A stretch of DNA of 34,058 bases, taken from an uncultured Clostridium sp. (GTDB taxonomy: Bacteria; Bacillota_A; Clostridia; TANB77; CAG-508). Of this stretch, positions 17,905 to 28,400 are shown in pieces (position 1 is the stretch's first letter; each line of letters opens with the position of its first letter). Both the position numbers and the translations under genes were made by a program. The notes below the pieces were generated by a model, which saw only the letters and a program-made list of their open reading frames with translations, ran no database searches and was not told where the DNA came from. Location of the stretch: NCBI GenBank assembly GCA_905200315.1, contig CAJKKA010000006.1:1-34058 (forward strand). The letters are read 5' to 3'.

Positions 17905-20900
17905 TTATTCTAGTTCTAATTTTATAATTTCTGCAATATCCGTTGGTGTTATTTCACCATTTTCATCTATATCTACTGATAATATTTGTAATTCATTTAA
18001 ATTATCTGCATTTAATTCTTTTTGAATTGCTTCTGCTAAGTCTGTTGGTGTTACTTCTCCATTTCCGTCTATATCACCTATTACAGAAATTGTAACAGAA
18101 ATTGTTTTTGATCCTTTTTCATCTTTTAATGTCATTCCTGTTCCAATTAATTCGTCTTCTCCAAGAACTGTTCCATCTTGTTTATAAACTGTTATTGTTC
18201 CATTTGTATCGCAATTTTCAATAAATTCTTTTAATGTTGTTCTTGGTGAAACTCTATATAAGTATAAATCACCTTCTACATATTCGTCAAGTTTTTCATC
18301 ACTATTATTTGTTCCAATTTTATATGCTTGAGATTTTAAGTATAAATTGTCTGGTTCATATACAATATCTCCGTTTATATCATAAACTTTTATTCCTCTT
18401 AAATTACTATTATCTGCCTCTTTTTTAGCATCGTTGAAATTTGTAAATGTATTTGAATTTGTATTTTCGTCTTCTTTATTTACTTTTACAAAATATTGTA
18501 TTTTTGGTGTTTCATCTTTTGGCATATATACTAATTTATCATCTTGGTCATATACTTTTAAAGTTGTTCCTTCTGCAAATTTTCCATCTACATATGATTT
18601 TGCTTCATCAAAATCATTATATTCTAGGTTTAATTTTTGATCATTTTCATCTGTTATATAATATAATTTTGGTTCTACTTCTGGAAAATATACTAAGTCA
18701 TCATTTAAATCGTATATTCCTAATGCTGTTCCATTTCCATTATCAAATAAGTTATCTACATATTCTTTTGCTTCATCAAAATTATCGTATATTTTAACAC
18801 TTGCATCTGTATTGTCTACATTTGCATCTACTTTAACAAAGTACATTAATTTTTCTATATCCCATTTAGCATATACTTTTATATTTTCCATTTTAGATGT
18901 TATTATACTCTCAACTTTATCTGTATAGTCTGTGTTTGTATACCATCCTTTAAATGTCATTCCTATTTTGCTTTCTAATGGTTCTAAAGTAATCTCGGCA
19001 TCTTCTACAGTATATGTTGTTGGATTTTTACTATTGTCTGCTCCAAATGTATCTACATATTCTATGTTGTATGTTATTGGTGTTTTTGTATATTTTGCAT
19101 ATACATTTCTGTTTGCTATTACATTGCTTAAATCATCATCTTCTCCATCTTCATTTACCCATTTTTCAAATGTAAAACTATATCCATTTTCATCATTTTT
19201 TGTAGGTACTATACTTGAAGAATCTGCATTTTCTCCATATTCTACTTCTGTGTCTCCTAAAATTTCTGTTTTATCATCATTATAGAATGTTATTTTATAT
19301 TTATTTTTTGTTTTATCGTATTTTGCTGTAAATGTTGTATTCTCTGTAACTGTAATATCATTTAAATCTACTATTTCTCCATTGTTGTCTGTCCAACCTG
19401 CAAATGTATATGTGTATTCTGCATCTGCATCTTTTGTTGGTTCTGTAGGTAAAACTATATTATCTCCATAATGATAATCTGTTTTTTCTTCTACTAAACT
19501 ACCATCTTCATTTACAAATTTTATTGAATATTCTTTATATACTGGAGCATATTTTGCATATACATTTCTGTTTTCTGTTACATTATTTAAATTATCTGTA
19601 TTTCCATCTTCATCTGTCCATCCTATAAATGTATATGTGTATGTTTCATCTTCTGCTTTTACAGGATTTATGTATGTATCATCTGCATTTTCTCCATATT
19701 CTACTTCTGAATCTCCTAGTACTGTTGTTTTATCATCATTGTAGAATGTTATTTTATATTTATTTTTTACAGTCTCATATATAATATTTACTTTTCTATT
19801 TTCTGTTACTGTATAGAATTTACTTGTTTCCATTTCCTTATATTTGTATGTATACTCTGGTGTAATTACATCTTTTTGTATTTCATTTATGTTTATTCCT
19901 TGTGCTTCTAATAATGCTGTTGTTATATTATTTCCATGTTCTACTTTAACTGTAGCAAGTGTAGCTTCTTCTCCATTTTCATTTTTTCCTATAAATTCTA
20001 CATCGTATACATTAATTTTCCATATTGCATATAATACATGATTTTTTGTTGCAGTTACTTTTGTTGTTTCTTCTATTTTGTTACCATTTGTTTTGTTATC
20101 ATACCATCCTACAAATGTATATCCTTCTTTTGTAGGTGTTGGTAATGTTCCATATTCATTACTATATTTTACTTCTTTTTTATTTGTTTCAAGTTCATTT
20201 CCACCATTTACATCAAATGTTACTGTATATGTTGCAAGTTCATCTTTGTATGTTGCATATACATTTCTATTTGCTATTACATTGCTTAAATCATCTTCTA
20301 TTTCTCCATTTGCTTCTGTTACCCATTTTTCAAATGTGTAAATATGTCCTATTCCTGTTTTTGTTGGTGTTACTGGAGCTGTTGCATTACTTCCGTAATC
20401 TACTGTGTTCTCTCCTAATTTTGTTATTCCATCTTCATCGTAGAATGTTATTGTGTATTTATTTATTGTTTCTGTATATTTTGCATATACATCTATATTT
20501 TCTGTTATGTTACTTAAGTTTGCATCTGTATCATCTGCTTTATTTAGCCATTTTTCGAATGTATATGTGTATTGTGCAGTTGCTTCTTTTGTTGGATTTT
20601 CTGTTGTTGCACTACTTCCATATTCTACTGTTTTTGATTCTAATAATGTTGTTTTATCTTCGTTATAAAAGTTTACTGTATATTTATTTTTTTCTTTTGT
20701 ATATACAGCTTTGTATGTTTTATTTTCTGATACTGTTGCTGTTCTTAAATCTATTACATTTTCTCCATCTTCTGACCAACCTGCAAATGTATATGTGTAT
20801 TCTGCAGTTGCTTCTTTTGTTGGATTTCCTGGTAATATTATAAATTCTCCATAATGGTAATCTGCTTTACTACTTATTGAATCTCCATTATCATTTACAA

Positions 20901-23900
20901 ATTCAATTTTGTATTCTTTGTAATTTACTGTATATTTTGCATACACGTTTCTGTTTGCTATTACATTGCTTAAGTTGTCTTCTGTTTCTCCACTTACTTC
21001 TGTTACCCATTTTTCGAATGTATATGTGTATGTATTATCTTCTGCTTTTGTTGGTGTTACTGGAGCTACAGCACTGTTTCCATAGTCTACTGTGCTTTCT
21101 CCTAATTTTGCTACTCCATCTTCATCGTAGAATGTTATTGTGTATTTATTTGTTATTTGATCAAATTTAGCATATGCATCTACATTTCCTGTAATATTTG
21201 TAACATCTACTGTTGTTGTTCCTCCTATTTGGTCTACCCATCCTGTAAAGTTATATGTATATTGAGCTGTTGCTTCTTTTGTTGGTGTTGGAGCTGTTGC
21301 ACTTGTTCCATATTCTATGCTTTGGCTTTCTCCAATTTGTGTTCCGTTTTCATCAAAAAATCTTACTGTGTATTTATTTGTTGTAGTTGTATATTTTGCA
21401 TATGCATCTATATCTTTTGTAACTTGATCTAAGTTAACATCTGCACCTGTATTATCTACCCATTTTTCAAATGTGTATGTATATTGTGCATCTGCCTCTT
21501 TTGTTGGATTTTCTGGTTTTACGGCTGAATTTCCATGTTCTATAGTTTGGTCTGCGCCAATTTGAGTTCCCTCATTAAAGAATCTTACTGTATATTTTGC
21601 AACTGTATCTGAATAACTTGCATATACATTTCTATTTGCTATTACATTGCTTAAGTTATCTTCTGTTGTTCCTCCTACTGTTGTTACCCATTTTTCAAAT
21701 GCGTATGTATGTCCGTCTGTAGATTCTTTTGTTGGTAAGCTATTTGGATATACAGCTGTTTCTCCGTATTTTACAGTACTTTCTCCTAATTTTGCTACAC
21801 CATCTTCATCGTAGAATGTTATTGTATATTTATTTTTTTCTTCTGTATATACTGCTTTGTATGTTTTGTTTTCTGATACTGTTGCTGTACTTAAATCTAT
21901 TACATTTATTCCATCTTCTGACCAACCTGCAAATGTATATGTGTATTCTGCAGTTGCTTCTTTTGTTGGATTTTCTGGTAATACTAATAAATCTCCATAG
22001 TGATAGTCTGTTTTGCTACTTATTGAATCTCCATTATCATTTACAAATTTAATGTTATATTCTTTGTAATTTGCTGTATATTTTGCATATACATTTCTAT
22101 TTGCTGTTACATTGCTTAAGTTGTCTTCTATTTCTCCACTTGCTTCTGTTACCCATTTTTCAAATACATATGTGTATGTATTATCTTCTGCTTTTGTTGG
22201 TGTTACTGGAGCTGTTGCATTGTTTCCATAGTCTACTGTACTTTCTCCTAATTTTGCTACACCATCTTCATCGTAGAATGTTATTGTATATTTATTACTT
22301 TCTTTTGTATATTTTGCAAATACTTCCATATTTGATGTTATATTGTTTAAGTCTACATCTGCACCTGTATTATCTACCCATTTTTCAAATGTATATGTAT
22401 ATTGTGCGTCTGCTTCTTTTGTTGGATTTTCTATTGTTGCACTTCCGCCATATTTTACTGTTTTTGTATCTATTAAAGTTCCATTATCATTTTTAAATGT
22501 AACTGTATATTCATTTAATTTATAATATAGCTTTAAAACTAAACTTCCATCACCTTGTATTGTTCCTTCTGAGATTGTTCCTTCAACACTTGTATCTAAT
22601 ATATATCCTGTATAACTTGTTTTAGCTCCAGCTGTTACTTGTGTATCTGTTGTTCCTGTTAAAGTATCTGTATCTGCTTTAACATATGAACCATCTGCTT
22701 GTTCTTTATAATGTTCTACTGTATATTTTGTGTTTGAATTTGGTGTCCAATTTGCATATAAAACTGTATCTTTTGTAAAGTTTTGTATTCCTGTTATTGT
22801 ATTTCCTGTTCCATTTTGCTTTGTATTCCACCCTGCAAATGTATATCCAGTTTTTACTGGTGTAGAAGAATCTACCATTATATTGCTTCCTAATATTGTT
22901 GTTGGATCTGCAGAGTTTGTTCCTACAACTCCTTGTCCATTTGTTGGCGCAATACTACTTCCACCATTAACATTATAATTTAATGTTATATTTCTTTTGT
23001 ATAGCATGTAGTATGTACTATCTGCATTTACTGTTATATCTGTGTTTTCTGTTGTTCCTGCCGCTATTGTTGCTCCTAATTCTTTTGTCCAACCATTTTT
23101 TGTCCATGTGTTTCCTTCTGCATCTGTATATGCTTTCCCCATTGGTGTTTGTATTGTTACATCTGCATCATTATTATACATTGTTCCTATAACATTCTCT
23201 TGTGTTTCAGAAGTTCCATTATAATATTTAAATGTTGTTGTTATTTCTTTACTAAAAATTGCATATAATGTTATATCGTTTGAAGACATATTTAATGAGT
23301 CTAATCCTGTTTTGGCTGTTGAATCTGTATTCCATCCTACAAAATTATATCCTTCTTTTGTTGCTGTCGCAGATAGGTCTATTGCTGAATTTTCTATAAC
23401 ACTTGCATTTTCTAATGTTGAACTTGTTCCTCCATTTGTAGTATAGTCGTATGTTACTGTATGTGAACCTAAATTTGTTCCAACTTTGCACGCTGTTACA
23501 TTAGCGTCATATGTTATTGTTGCTCCTCCAGCAATATCGTTTACATTTATTGTAACATCTGAACTATTGGCATTTGCTATAGCTTTTAATGTAAATGTAA
23601 ATATTGTTTTTTGCAATGTTGAATATAATTCTGTTCTTGTAAGTGTTCCTCCTGTTGGATTTTCATCACTATCTGCACTAAAGTTCCAACTTTGTTTTCC
23701 ACTATAATCATATTCACCATCATCATCATTATAATTTAATTCAAATACTGATTTATCGTAATTAAAATCAAAATTGATAAGATTTATACCTGTTGGTACA
23801 TAATCTAATTGTACTTGCATTACATATGTATTTCCACTAATTACAGTTTGATCTGTTGATGTTGTTAGTATTTTCATATCTACTTTTCCATCTTCTGCAC

Positions 23901-24012
23901 TTGCAAATACTGTTGAATATGGGGCAAATAAACTTATTAATATAACATTAATAAGAAATAAACTTAATATTCTATTTAATGTGCTTATTTTTTCTTCTTC
24001 TCCTTTTCCCAT
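17905..24012 (-). CDS. 2035-residue cohesin / B-repeat / SPOR-like repeat / dockerin surface protein
   Basis: An export signal (1-39) precedes a cohesin-like domain (about 40-185; Y-V-M-Q-V-Q-L-D strand, then [12 protein letters not shown]). About 20 InlB-type B-repeats (Flg_new/MucBP-like, 70-85 residues each) span 184-1720, with the usual Y-T-F-x-x-W and Y-A-K-Y ends. Three short repeats (1722-1887) follow a 'F-D-E-A-K ... K-V-Y-D-x-x-x-x-L-V-Y-x-P' pattern like those on clostridial wall hydrolases. A shared module (1890-1975) leads into a type-I-like dockerin (1979-2035) with two Ca-loops, [12 protein letters not shown] and [18 protein letters not shown] lies 8 nt before the ATG and a good promoter is just upstream. 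A cohesin at one end and a dockerin at the other suggests head-to-tail assembly; that is inference. B-repeats probably act as a long spacer or binding stalk. Confidence 0.85.
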   Translation of the reverse strand: MGKGEEEKISTLNRILSLFLINVILISLFAPYSTVFASAEDGKVDMKILTTSTDQTVISGNTYVMQVQLDYVPTGINLINFDFNYDKSVFELNYNDDDGEYDYSGKQSWNFSADSDENPTGGTLTRTELYSTLQKTIFTFTLKAIANANSSDVTINVNDIAGGATITYDANVTACKVGTNLGSHTVTYDYTTNGGTSSTLENASVIENSAIDLSATATKEGYNFVGWNTDSTAKTGLDSLNMSSNDITLYAIFSKEITTTFKYYNGTSETQENVIGTMYNNDADVTIQTPMGKAYTDAEGNTWTKNGWTKELGATIAAGTTENTDITVNADSTYYMLYKRNITLNYNVNGGSSIAPTNGQGVVGTNSADPTTILGSNIMVDSSTPVKTGYTFAGWNTKQNGTGNTITGIQNFTKDTVLYANWTPNSNTKYTVEHYKEQADGSYVKADTDTLTGTTDTQVTAGAKTSYTGYILDTSVEGTISEGTIQGDGSLVLKLYYKLNEYTVTFKNDNGTLIDTKTVKYGGSATIENPTKEADAQYTYTFEKWVDNTGADVDLNNITSNMEVFAKYTKESNKYTITFYDEDGVAKLGESTVDYGNNATAPVTPTKAEDNTYTYVFEKWVTEASGEIEDNLSNVTANRNVYAKYTANYKEYNIKFVNDNGDSISSKTDYHYGDLLVLPENPTKEATAEYTYTFAGWSEDGINVIDLSTATVSENKTYKAVYTEEKNKYTITFYDEDGVAKLGESTVKYGETAVYPNSLPTKESTDGHTYAFEKWVTTVGGTTEDNLSNVIANRNVYASYSDTVAKYTVRFFNEGTQIGADQTIEHGNSAVKPENPTKEADAQYTYTFEKWVDNTGADVNLDQVTKDIDAYAKYTTTTNKYTVRFFDENGTQIGESQSIEYGTSATAPTPTKEATAQYTYNFTGWVDQIGGTTTVDVTNITGNVDAYAKFDQITNKYTITFYDEDGVAKLGESTVDYGNSAVAPVTPTKAEDNTYTYTFEKWVTEVSGETEDNLSNVIANRNVYAKYTVNYKEYKIEFVNDNGDSISSKADYHYGEFIILPGNPTKEATAEYTYTFAGWSEDGENVIDLRTATVSENKTYKAVYTKEKNKYTVNFYNEDKTTLLESKTVEYGSSATTENPTKEATAQYTYTFEKWLNKADDTDANLSNITENIDVYAKYTETINKYTITFYDEDGITKLGENTVDYGSNATAPVTPTKTGIGHIYTFEKWVTEANGEIEDDLSNVIANRNVYATYKDELATYTVTFDVNGGNELETNKKEVKYSNEYGTLPTPTKEGYTFVGWYDNKTNGNKIEETTKVTATKNHVLYAIWKINVYDVEFIGKNENGEEATLATVKVEHGNNITTALLEAQGININEIQKDVITPEYTYKYKEMETSKFYTVTENRKVNIIYETVKNKYKITFYNDDKTTVLGDSEVEYGENADDTYINPVKAEDETYTYTFIGWTDEDGNTDNLNNVTENRNVYAKYAPVYKEYSIKFVNEDGSLVEEKTDYHYGDNIVLPTEPTKDADAEYTYTFAGWTDNNGEIVDLNDITVTENTTFTAKYDKTKNKYKITFYNDDKTEILGDTEVEYGENADSSSIVPTKNDENGYSFTFEKWVNEDGEDDDLSNVIANRNVYAKYTKTPITYNIEYVDTFGADNSKNPTTYTVEDAEITLEPLESKIGMTFKGWYTNTDYTDKVESIITSKMENIKVYAKWDIEKLMYFVKVDANVDNTDASVKIYDNFDEAKEYVDNLFDNGNGTALGIYDLNDDLVYFPEVEPKLYYITDENDQKLNLEYNDFDEAKSYVDGKFAEGTTLKVYDQDDKLVYMPKDETPKIQYFVKVNKEDENTNSNTFTNFNDAKKEADNSNLRGIKVYDINGDIVYEPDNLYLKSQAYKIGTNNSDEKLDEYVEGDLYLYRVSPRTTLKEFIENCDTNGTITVYKQDGTVLGEDELIGTGMTLKDEKGSKTISVTISVIGDIDGNGEVTPTDLAEAIQKELNADNLNELQILSVDIDENGEITPTDIAEIIKLELE
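18352..18849 (-). repeat. Three short SPOR-like repeats before the dockerin module
   Basis: Residues 1722-1777, 1783-1833 and 1837-1887 each run Y-(F/Y)-(V/I)-(K/T) ... N-(F)-(N/D)-(D)-A-K ... (G/K)-(I/V)-Y-D ... (L/I)-V-Y-x-P. The motif resembles small repeats on clostridial amidases and proteases, where wall binding is suspected. The assignment is by pattern only. Confidence 0.5.
18853..23463 (-). repeat. Array of about 20 InlB-type B-repeats in the protein-coding sequence
   Basis: Units of about 70-85 codons recur with [11 protein letters not shown] or K-E-Y-x-I-x-F-V-N-D-N-G starts and F-E-K-W-V ... Y-A-K-Y ends. Units vary from near-identical to divergent (the fourth is MucBP-like). A two-unit block at 21832-22293 is duplicated almost exactly at 20686-21147. 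Such arrays often change copy number by recombination. Confidence 0.8.
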
Positions 24013-24049
24013 TTTTGGTTCCTCCTTTTATTCGTTTAACATTATCTTC

Positions 24050-24078
24050 AATATAACTTTTTTATTTTTAATTTTCAA
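24050..24078 (-). promoter_or_regulatory. Promoter for the cohesin/B-repeat/dockerin gene
   Basis: On the minus strand, TTGAAA (24073-24078), a 17-bp A-rich spacer and TATATT (24050-24055) place the start near 24043, about 30 nt before the ATG. A 6-bp inverted repeat, AATAGC ... GCTATT (24077-24096), overlaps the -35 edge and might be an operator. Confidence 0.55.
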
Positions 24079-24237
24079 TAGCACTTTTTCGCTATTTTGC
24101 AAATATTACATTATTATTTTTGTAACTACTTACGGAACTACATTTAGCACTATTTTTCTTCTGATTATTTAATTTATATTACATTTTTGAAATATATTTA
24201 TTTTGGTTACTTTTTTAAATATTATGTATATTAAATA

Positions 24238-24266
24238 GGTCTACAGAGGCGTCGACCCCTACAATA
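24238..24266. repeat. REP-like element with GTCGAC core and CCCCTACA tail
   Basis: GGTCTACAGAGGCGTCGACCCCTACAA has a weak outer pairing (GGTC/GACC) and an internal GTCGAC palindrome. The CCCCTACA tail matches the other dispersed palindromes, suggesting a decayed or variant member of the family. Confidence 0.45.
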
Positions 24267-24274
24267 AAAAATAG

Positions 24275-24443
24275 AAATTTTCTATAATATAAATTAATGT
24301 AAGATGTAATTTTTTTGAATTACTAAAATGCTTTAAATGGATGTTAGAGGTTTGAACAAAAGCATATCTTCGAAGACTTCACTTTAAATTCCAACTTCTA
24401 ACCTCCAATCTCTTACATCAGAAATAAAAATTTCCTATAATAA
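24275..24443. repeat. MITE-like non-coding insertion candidate
   Basis: The stretch is bounded by near-direct copies of AAATTTTCTATAATA (about 24276-24290) and AAATTTCCTATAATA (about 24428-24442). Inside are GTTAGAGGTT facing GTTAGAAGTT as an inverted pair (24342-24353 and 24383-24396), ATGCTTT/AAAGCAT arms (24328-24334, 24359-24365) and a TCTTCGAAGA palindrome. No open frame of note is present. Together these fit a small folded, possibly mobile, repeat, but terminal repeats are not clear-cut. Confidence 0.35.
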
Positions 24444-24456
24444 AAAAAATATATAA

Positions 24457-24480
24457 AGGCGACCAATGGTCGCCTCTACA
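24457..24480. repeat. REP-like palindrome (GGCGACCA core) with CTCTACA tail
   Basis: AGGCGACCA-A-TGGTCGCCT is the same 19 bp as at 10607-10625, followed by CTACA. It lies about 35 bp past the stop of the small cohesin-dockerin gene and could double as its transcription-stop hairpin. Confidence 0.65.
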
Positions 24481-24512
24481 ATTATATATTTATTTTAAAT
24501 TACACTTTTTTA

Positions 24513-25475
24513 TTAACCTTGAAGTAATAATTTTATAATTTCTGCCATATCTGTTGGTGTTATATCACCGTTTTCATCTATATCTATTGATATAATTTGT
24601 ATTTCAATTAATCTATCAGCTCCTAACTCTTTTTGAATTGCCTCTGCAAGGTCTGTTGGTGTTACTTCTCCATTACCATCTATATCTCCCAATACACTTA
24701 TTGTTAGTTCTATTGTTTTATCACCTTTGCTTATTTTTAATATCATTCCTGTTCCAACTAATTCATCGTAATTGGTCTGTTCTTCTCCATTTGCGTTATA
24801 TACGCTTATATTACCATTTGTTGATAAATTGTTTATGAATTCTGATATTTGTGTGTTTGGTGATACTCTATAAATGTATTTATCTCCATTTGTATAGTTA
24901 TTTGTGTCTTCTTCACCTATTTTGTATTTTTCTGTTTTTAAGTATAAATCTTCTTCTGGCTCTGTTTGTTCGTTTCCTTTTAATTCTATTTGTTTGTCTT
25001 CTTGAGTGTATGTGTCTATTGCTCCTCCTGCTGATTCTATTCCTATAATGTTCATATTGCTTTCTTTAAAATCTTTTTTTACTTTAAAATTTATTTTGCA
25101 TATTCTTTCATTGTCGTTTTTGTATAAATCTGACCTTGTTAATGTAACACTATTTATTTCTTCGTCGTAATTCATTTCCCATGATTTATATGCTTTTATG
25201 TCTTGCACATATTCTTCTTCTTCCTCATCATATACTTTGTTAAGTTCTAAAATATCTTTATCAAAGTCTAATGCAAATGAAAATACATTTATCCCTATTT
25301 TGTTTGGGTTGCTTATTTTCACCTCTAATGTTACTATATCGTCTTTTTGATATACCTTATCTTCAGTTTCAAATTGAAACTGAAGATTGGTATTTTCATT
25401 ATCTGTTGCATATGCACAATTTATTCCAAATAACATTGTTAATATTATTAATACTACTATAGATTTGACTTTCAT
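24513..25475 (-). CDS. Secreted cohesin + dockerin protein
   Basis: The 320-residue product has a signal peptide (1-24, ending A-Y-A). A cohesin-like domain follows (about 28-166; T-L-E-V-K-I-S-N strand, then F-A-L-D-F-D-K-D-I-L-E-L, then I-C-K-I-N-F-K-V-K-K). Then come the shared L-Y-L-K ... G-T-G-M module (177-260) and a dockerin (262-318) with two loops, [12 protein letters not shown] and DIDENGDITPTD. It has no catalytic domain and no membrane anchor, so it looks like a pure adaptor. Its dockerin is nearly the same as that of the 2035-residue protein. The ATG follows the upstream giant's TAA after one base, and its AGGAGG (25482-25487) lies inside the giant's last codons, so translation is coupled. 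A role as a link between larger surface proteins is inferred. Confidence 0.8.
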   Translation of the reverse strand: MKVKSIVVLIILTMLFGINCAYATDNENTNLQFQFETEDKVYQKDDIVTLEVKISNPNKIGINVFSFALDFDKDILELNKVYDEEEEEYVQDIKAYKSWEMNYDEEINSVTLTRSDLYKNDNERICKINFKVKKDFKESNMNIIGIESAGGAIDTYTQEDKQIELKGNEQTEPEEDLYLKTEKYKIGEEDTNNYTNGDKYIYRVSPNTQISEFINNLSTNGNISVYNANGEEQTNYDELVGTGMILKISKGDKTIELTISVLGDIDGNGEVTPTDLAEAIQKELGADRLIEIQIISIDIDENGDITPTDMAEIIKLLLQG

Positions 25476-25476
25476 T

Positions 25477-28400
25477 TTATATACCTCCTCTCCATAATTT
25501 TATGGTATTAATTCCACTACTACTATCGAATGTTTTTCCTGTTGCTAGTCCATATATTAATTTTATTGTTGACAAGTCGTTTATATCTGAGCCTATGTTA
25601 TTGTCATTTATATCTGATGATTTATATATTACTTCTCCATCTATATTTAGTGTTGCTGATGGATATGTGCTTGTAAAGTATTGTTTTGCTGTTTCTCCTG
25701 TTTTGTCTCTTTTTCCTTTACTGTATGCTATTAATTCTTCGGATACATCTGTTGCTGTTATTTTTCCATCTCCATTTAAGTCTCCTATTACAGATATTGC
25801 TATATCTATATTTTCACCATCTTTACTTAAATGTAGCATTGCTCCTGTTCCTACTAAATCTTCTTCTCCTAAAGTGCTTCCATCTTTATCTTTTATTTCT
25901 ATTGTTGTTGCATTTGTTTCTATATTAGATTTAAATTCTTGCACTGTTGTTCCTTTTTGTATATTTGTTCCTTTTTTATCTAATGAGAATTGAGGTATTA
26001 TTTTCGCAATGTATTTATCTCCATCTTCGTATATTTTTTTATCGTTTTCTCCTATTTCGTATTGTGAACCATCTGGAATTTTTAAATATAGCCCTCCTAT
26101 TTTATCCCATATTGCATATAATTTCATTCCTTTCCTTTGTTTATACTCATCGTTTGGTTGATACCTTGTTCCTGTTCCATCTGCTTTTGTATTCCATCCT
26201 TTGAATGTATAATCTTTTAATGCTGGTGCATCTTTATATTTGCTTAGATCATTTATTATTGTATCTTCTAATGTGCTTACTTTTTCTGTTTCTGGAATGT
26301 TACTTGGTGTTCCTACTGGGAATCCATTTTCATCTGTTGGAATATTTTGGTCATACTTAATTATATATTTCCATTGTGCGTATAGTTCTAAGTCCGCATT
26401 TATATTATAAGTATCTTTTGGATTATATTCTGTTCCTGTTCCATCTTCTTTTGTGTTCCATCCTGCAAACTCGTATTCTTCTTCTAAGTCTGTAATTTCT
26501 GGAGTTGCATCATCATCATCTAATATTATATCTTTTGCGTATGTTTTCATTTGTGTTTCTGGAATATTTTGGGCTGTTCCTATTTTCTCTTTTGTTTCTT
26601 GGTCTATTGGTTCATTTGCATTGTATGTTATTTTGTAATCTGCTATGCTCCATTGTGCATATAGGGTTATGTCTTCGTCTACAGTGTATGCATCTCCTGG
26701 CTGATATGTTGTTCCGCTTCCATCGCTTTCTGTATTCCATCCTGTAAATTTAAGTCCTTCTATTGTTGGTACTTTGCTGTCTAATTTTAAGTCTATTCCT
26801 GTAAGTTTTGCTTGATCTGAAGGCATATTGTCTACTATTTCTGTTGAGTTTTCATTGTATGTAACTCTATGTGCTCCAGATAACTTGCTTTCTTTGTTAT
26901 TTAATATTTCTAAGTTTACTCTGTCTTCTTTAACTTCTTTTATAATTAATCTAGTGTTATCGCTTGATATTGCATTTTTTATTATTGCCTTTTCATTTCC
27001 TTTATCATCTGTTTTTATATCAAATTCTAATGTTAATTTTATCGGTGTTCTGTTTAATTCGTATTCATCTGGTGCTGAAATTTCTTGGAATATATATTCG
27101 TGTTTATATACATTTCCAGATTCTTGTACAGATTTTATAACTGAAACGTCTGGTCTTTCCATTTCTTTCAATCGTACTTTGTAATCTTTATCTTGTTCTA
27201 CATAACAATAATCTAATTGTCCTTCGTTTGTTGTATTTTCTCCAGATTCTGTTACAACTGTTGTACCTTGTTCGTCTGGTAATTTTACTTTAAACATTGC
27301 ACCATTTATTTTTTCTGATGTTTCAGCATCTACTTTAAATGCATTTATCATATATTTATCTTCTGCTACTTCTTCATCGTTATTTACACATATAATCATT
27401 CCTTTTGTTGCAAATTTTGCAATATATGCATTTTTTTCGTCATTTGTTTCTATATTTGTTATTATTTTGTTTCCATGTTCATTTAATGCAAATGTAATAT
27501 TTACTTCTATTGGATCTTCTAATTTTTTAAATCCTATTGGTGCTTCATTTTCATATATTTTATATTTGTATGTTCCAATAGTTTCTGGCATATTTAACTT
27601 TTGTAAGTTAAGAATACCTGCTTCATTTGTTTGTACTCTAGAAGCTATCGTTTTCTCTACAACTACACTTTCAGATAAATTTTCTTCTTTTGTTATTGTA
27701 AATGTTGCTGGATTATCTGCTATTGTAGTGTTTGCTGCTTGGTTCATTTTATATAACGCCAAATTAAATTTATTATCTGGTATTTCACATAGTATTACAA
27801 GTTTTACAATGTGATTTACATTGTCTATTTCTGGATAAATATTATTGTTTTGTAAAGCTTTTATTTCTCCAGTAGATGAATCTTTGTATAATATACAGTT
27901 TAGGTTTTCATTAAATGTGTAGTTTTGTGCATTTGATATCTCTATATTAATGCTTAGTCTATCTGAACCTTGTGCTGTATATGTTGTTTGACCTTTATTG
28001 TTTGTTGTTTTTGTTGGATATACTGGTCTTTCTCCTTTATCTTGTTGTAGTTTTAAGTCAATATCTATTCCTGATACAGGAACTCTTAATTCATCTTGTG
28101 CTTCTACAATTAATGTATATGGAATTATTTTATCTTCAGCTTTATTGCTTATTGCTACATTTAGTCTTCTTGAACCTACAGTTTTAACCATTTCTGATGT
28201 TTTGTTTCCCTCTTCATCCTTTTCTTCTAATATGGCTTTTAATTGTTCTGAAGAATATGTATTCCAATCGAACTTGCCTTTTCTTCTTAATACTTGATCT
28301 TTTACTTGAACGTAAGATTCGTCTCCTAATATTTCCCATCCTGTAATTTTTCCATATGCATCGTAGGTCACTTTTATTTTTGTATCTTCTATTTCTTTAT

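Larger units (their letters stand above)
24013..24512. other. 500-bp intergenic region between the two cohesin-dockerin genes
   Basis: From right to left it holds one palindromic REP-like copy, a MITE-like folded segment, a second variant repeat, an AT-rich stretch with nothing recognisable (about 24100-24235), and the promoter plus ribosome site (AGGAGG, 24021-24026) of the 2035-residue protein. This separates the upstream pair from the downstream genes transcriptionally. Confidence 0.7.

Noticed and set aside
18853..23463. CRISPR-like regular repeats
   Set aside because: The periodicity is 210-255 bp, in frame and encodes protein B-repeats; there are no short identical repeats with unique spacers and no cas genes.
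17114..25475. A cellulosome gene cluster
   Set aside because: Cohesin and dockerin modules are present, but there is no glycoside hydrolase, carbohydrate-binding module or multi-cohesin scaffoldin.
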